From Monilinia fructicola (lineage: Eukaryota > Ascomycota > Leotiomycetes > Helotiales > Sclerotiniaceae), in assembly GCA_008692225.1 (NCBI GenBank), contig VICG01000002.1, positions 372,001 through 436,000 of the forward strand: 64,000 nucleotides of DNA, written 5' to 3'. The position numbers and the translations under genes were made by a program. The notes below the pieces were generated by a model. The model ran no database searches. It was given only the letters and a program-made list of their open reading frames with translations, and was not told the DNA's origin. This document shows positions 60,948-64,000 of the stretch, one piece after another; positions within the stretch are counted from its first letter, which is position 1, and every line of letters begins with the position of its first letter.

Positions 60948-62369
60948 AATCCTCGAAACCCAAACTCAAACCCAACGCTTTATTATGTGCTCCTTTCGAC
61001 CAAAATCACATGATGGATCCCAAAAGAGGTCCGTGCACTGTTGACTGGATAAGCGAGGGTGGAGATCCAGGGGGAGACTTAGGCGATGGCTAGACGATGG
61101 TTAATTAGGCGATGGGGGATAGGATGACGATATTTAAGGAGAAGCCAGGAGCTAGGGGAAGGGGGGTTTTGAGTTTTAAATCTTAGGTTTGACATATAGT
61201 TTATTTGAGGGGTTGCCTTTGAGGGATTCTCATGAACGGGAACAAGGAACGTAAGGAAGCGGTTTGGGGTGATGGGGATGGATAATTAGATGGTAATTAT
61301 CATTCGAGGTGGTATGAGCAGTTGATGTTCATTCTAAGAAAGGTGTAACGATTAGATCATTCTAACGTAAGATCCACAATAACAACAACAGCAACATTCG
61401 CGACTTTCCAACGGTGTCGATATCCGCGATGTCGAATAGGAAGAGTGATTATTCTAGCTCTATAGAAATCATAGATTAGTTGATAGTTTATAAGGTTATA
61501 CGATAAGCTTTATTACAATAACTACATGAATGATAGATAGCGTGAGGGATGAGTGAAGAATTAGCGAGGGGGCAAGAGGGGAGTGGAAGGATATTTAATG
61601 GAGATGGAAAGTTTAAAAGGTTGGATGGATGTGTTAGGGTGGTGATGATGAGAGAGTTGGGGACGTCAGAGGAGGAGGTACGAAAGTTTATGAGAGGGGG
61701 TTTTGTTTTGATAGTTTGATTGTATTAAAACTGTTTTATAAGGCGGTTGACGTATCTAAAATTGCGGCGATGAATTATGGAATGATTTCAGGTAAACTAA
61801 TGTATAAACATATATAAAAATATAAGAGAATATATAAAATCAAGATGAAATTAAAATAAAACTAATTGAATTAATATAATCTTATATAAAAAATAATTAG
61901 TTTTGTAGATTTAAATATATTAAATACATTTAATAATATTTTTAAATTTATTTGAATATATTTATATATAGTATTTAAAAGTTACTATTGATTATAATAT
62001 AAAAAAACCATCGAATCTTTATCTGAATATAAATGAAATTTAATATTATACTCATTTTAATTATTTATTTAATTGAATATATATTAATCGAAATATTACG
62101 ACTAGATCAATCACATTAGATAGACCTAAGGAAAGAAATTCGATTTAAACGAACCCTTAAAATCTTGTGTATAGTTTTCAATCTCTATATTTTCTTCCTA
62201 TGTCAGCGAATAAAAACAATAAGCTAAAAATTTATATAATTAATTCTATTTCTTCGCTAATCTTCAAGCGATAAAATCTTAAAGAATATCAAAAAACGAG
62301 GGGAATGTAATTATAAATCCAATAATCAAATAATAATCCTAATTTGCTATAGTGAGTTTTAAATAATTA
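60948..62369. other. Gene-free stretch turning AT-rich after 61.8 kb
   Basis: No gene is recognised. The first 850 bases are of normal composition with GA-rich patches; from about 61800 the DNA is AT-rich and looks like decayed repeat DNA. Confidence 0.4.
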
Positions 62370-63197
62370 AGTCGACTACCTTACTTCGGGCTCCCCTACT
62401 ATTTAAACATTATTTCATATAAAAAATAGTTATTTTAAGATATTAATAGTTAAACAAAAGATTGATAGAATTAACTAAAAGATTATATATAATAATTTAA
62501 TATATAAAAATTAATAAATTTTAAAGATTTTAAGTTTTTAGCATTTATTTAAAAGAAGTTATAAAAATATAAAAGATTATAATTTCGAATTTTCAATTTG
62601 TATGTAAATTTTATATAAAATCAAAACTTGAAAGGGATATCTATAACTATTTAAGAAAGATAGTAAGAAATAATATGAAAAATCTTTAGAAAATCCTTAA
62701 CTCAACTTTCAATAGACGTACTATCTTAATAATTTATTTCAATTTGTAATTAATGTTTAATATAGGCTTTTTAGTTTTACTAGTAAGATTTTCTATCAAA
62801 CTTTAAATGAGTTTCTGATTATAAATTATAATATATAGCTAAAGTAGCTTACTTAATATCTATCAATCTAAAGATGTTATGAAAAATTTTTAATTATTCT
62901 TATTAAAAGCCTATAGATTTTTTTTGAAAACTTCACTTTGATATACAATTTACATATAAATACAATATTAAAATTCTATCTATTTATAATTTATAATTAC
63001 TCTTTATAAAGAGATCGCGAAAATTCGGAATCTTTAATTTTTTTAATCAATATATAAAGAATCCTTAATTACAAAATTAAAAAAGTATATTCGTTTTTTG
63101 TCAAGTTATTAATACGTTAAAATGGTCGATTTTGGTGTAAAATGGTGGCCAAATGGGGAGGAGGGGGGGGGAGTAGCGAGGATTAGGGTAAGCGACC
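62370..63197. mobile_element. Family 2 inverted-repeat element, 828 bp, decayed, TA target duplication intact
   Basis: Left end AGTCGACTACCTTACTTCGG, right end GATTAGGGTAAGCGACC; TA flanks both (62368-62369 and 63198-63199). Inner arm sequence (TTTGGTGTAAAATGGTGGCC on the right) matches the other copies. Length equals that of the copy at 4988-5815. Confidence 0.85.
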
Positions 63198-63860
63198 TAT
63201 AATCTAATTTGAATTTCTTTATAATAACATTAATGATGATATAAGTAATAGTAATAGTAATACCAACAGCGAGGTATCGACAGCGAGGTATCGACAGCGA
63301 GGTACCGACAGCAATATGGGTGACAAACCGACTTTCCCATTTCGAAAAAACGTTGTTATTCCAATTCCTTTTGTCCTCCCTCTTCTTTCGCTCTCTTATA
63401 AGGTAGTAATGTTTTCTATTTATAATATAAAGTTTCTTCTTAAGAATTGATGAAGGGACTTCACTGTAGTAGAGAAACTTGTCGATGCGTATAATCACAG
63501 CGCGTGATTTTCTTATTTGCATTTATATGTCATTTGAAATGATAATTTCTCTTTTATATCTCTATATTAATACGATATTTGTTTGACTCATGAGTATTAT
63601 TGAGTAATTGAAGTCATAAGAGATGATTTATGTAGGTTGACAATTAGCGGATTCATAAAAATCCTCTTTTATAAACTCATCAATCCTTAAGATGACTTTT
63701 CTTCCTGGCCAAGATATGATAGACATTAGATGCTGATTCATTTTCCTCATCTTCACCTTTAGTGATGAGTGGGACATAAATCCAGCTCATGAATCTTCTA
63801 TCATTTCATTTATTTACAGTCATTTCAATGGAACTGATAATTTAGCCTGGGCAATTTATG
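63198..63860. other. Non-coding stretch upstream of the right-edge promoter
   Basis: No gene is called. The minus-strand open frame across 63109-63522 runs out of the inverted repeat of the preceding element and lacks features. Confidence 0.4.
63267..63312. repeat. 14-bp tandem repeat (CAGCGAGGTATCGA), 3.3 units
   Basis: Three consecutive units, the third with one T-to-C change, followed by CAGC. Just upstream is a short AGTAAT repeat. Confidence 0.93.
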
Positions 63861-64000
63861 TATAAAAGCTTTGGAATATCCCCTTTTGGAGGTTCCTTTT
63901 TTTCTTTCCATATCAACAACCAAAGTCTCTGGATTGAAGTCGAGTTTCAAACTTTCAATAATCTTAGATATCTATTTCAAATCCAAGCTCAAGCTCAAAT
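63861..64000 (+). promoter_or_regulatory. Possible core promoter and 5' leader of a gene beyond the window
   Basis: A TATAAAAGC box at 63861-63869 is followed by a CT-rich tract (CCTTTTTTTCTTTCC) and a CA-rich leader with no stop-start structure up to the window end. This is the usual look of a fungal promoter and 5' leader on the plus strand; the coding part would start right of base 64000. Confidence 0.45.

Noticed and set aside
63267..63312. Possible CRISPR-like or iteron array
   Set aside because: The 14-bp units are directly adjacent with no spacers, and the host is a fungus; it is a short tandem repeat.

Overview
The window is nuclear DNA of a filamentous ascomycete, most likely a leotiomycete close to Botrytis/Sclerotinia. 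That placement is inferred from the look of the proteins and not tested by search. Genes are split by short GT-AG introns (mostly 45-130 nt) with CTAAC/CTAAT-like branch sites, promoters are CT-rich, simple repeats are plentiful, and gene-bearing DNA alternates with very AT-rich, gene-free DNA resembling repeats decayed by RIP (repeat-induced C-to-T mutation). || Layout: 0-0.2 kb, 3' end of an SLX4-like nuclease scaffold. 2.2-4.2 kb, class I DNA photolyase (-). 4.8-5.8 kb, a 162-bp solo LTR and an 828-bp inverted-repeat element. 6.3-7.9 kb, mitochondrial proline dehydrogenase (-). 8.5-8.9 kb, a long TTA microsatellite running into a small TA-type element. 9.9-10.9 kb, Tim17/22/23-like membrane protein (-). 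11.4-12.1 kb, small acidic protein (+). 13.1-14.5 kb, NUDT19-like Nudix hydrolase (-). 14.9-16.9 kb, small transposons and an inverted-repeat pair. 17.8-19.0 kb, five-exon membrane protein (-). 19.8-20.4 kb, NADAR-domain protein (-). 20.7-22 kb, an unresolved gene (-). 24.9-26.6 kb, RRM-like protein (+). 27.1-28.3 kb, Och1-type glycosyltransferase (-). 29.0-29.9 kb and 34.1-35.0 kb, two BTB-like family members, the first with a premature stop. 35.8-36.8 kb, Cgi121 of the KEOPS complex (-). 40.2-43.1 kb, Zn2Cys6 regulator (+). 43.9-55.5 kb, AT-rich block with a complete LTR retrotransposon and a three-deep nest of small elements. 56.0-59.2 kb, kinesin-8 (+). 59.9-63.2 kb, two more inverted-repeat elements. 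A likely promoter lies at the right edge. || The genes are housekeeping or regulatory and do not form a biosynthetic cluster or obvious operating unit; each acts in its own pathway (DNA repair, proline catabolism, mitochondrial import-like, tRNA modification, glycosylation, mitosis). I see no convincing new multi-gene system. || Two things dominate. First, eight conserved genes are broken only by single-nucleotide length changes, nearly all in runs of one base (about 22 sites). Undoing them gives a whole number of codons in every case, so base-calling error is likelier than real pseudogenes, and protein models here should not be trusted without read support. Second, the transposon record is unusually legible: 5-bp duplications around an 8.5-kb decayed LTR element and around a solo LTR that looks undecayed, and three copies of an element family that agree on 828-829 bp.
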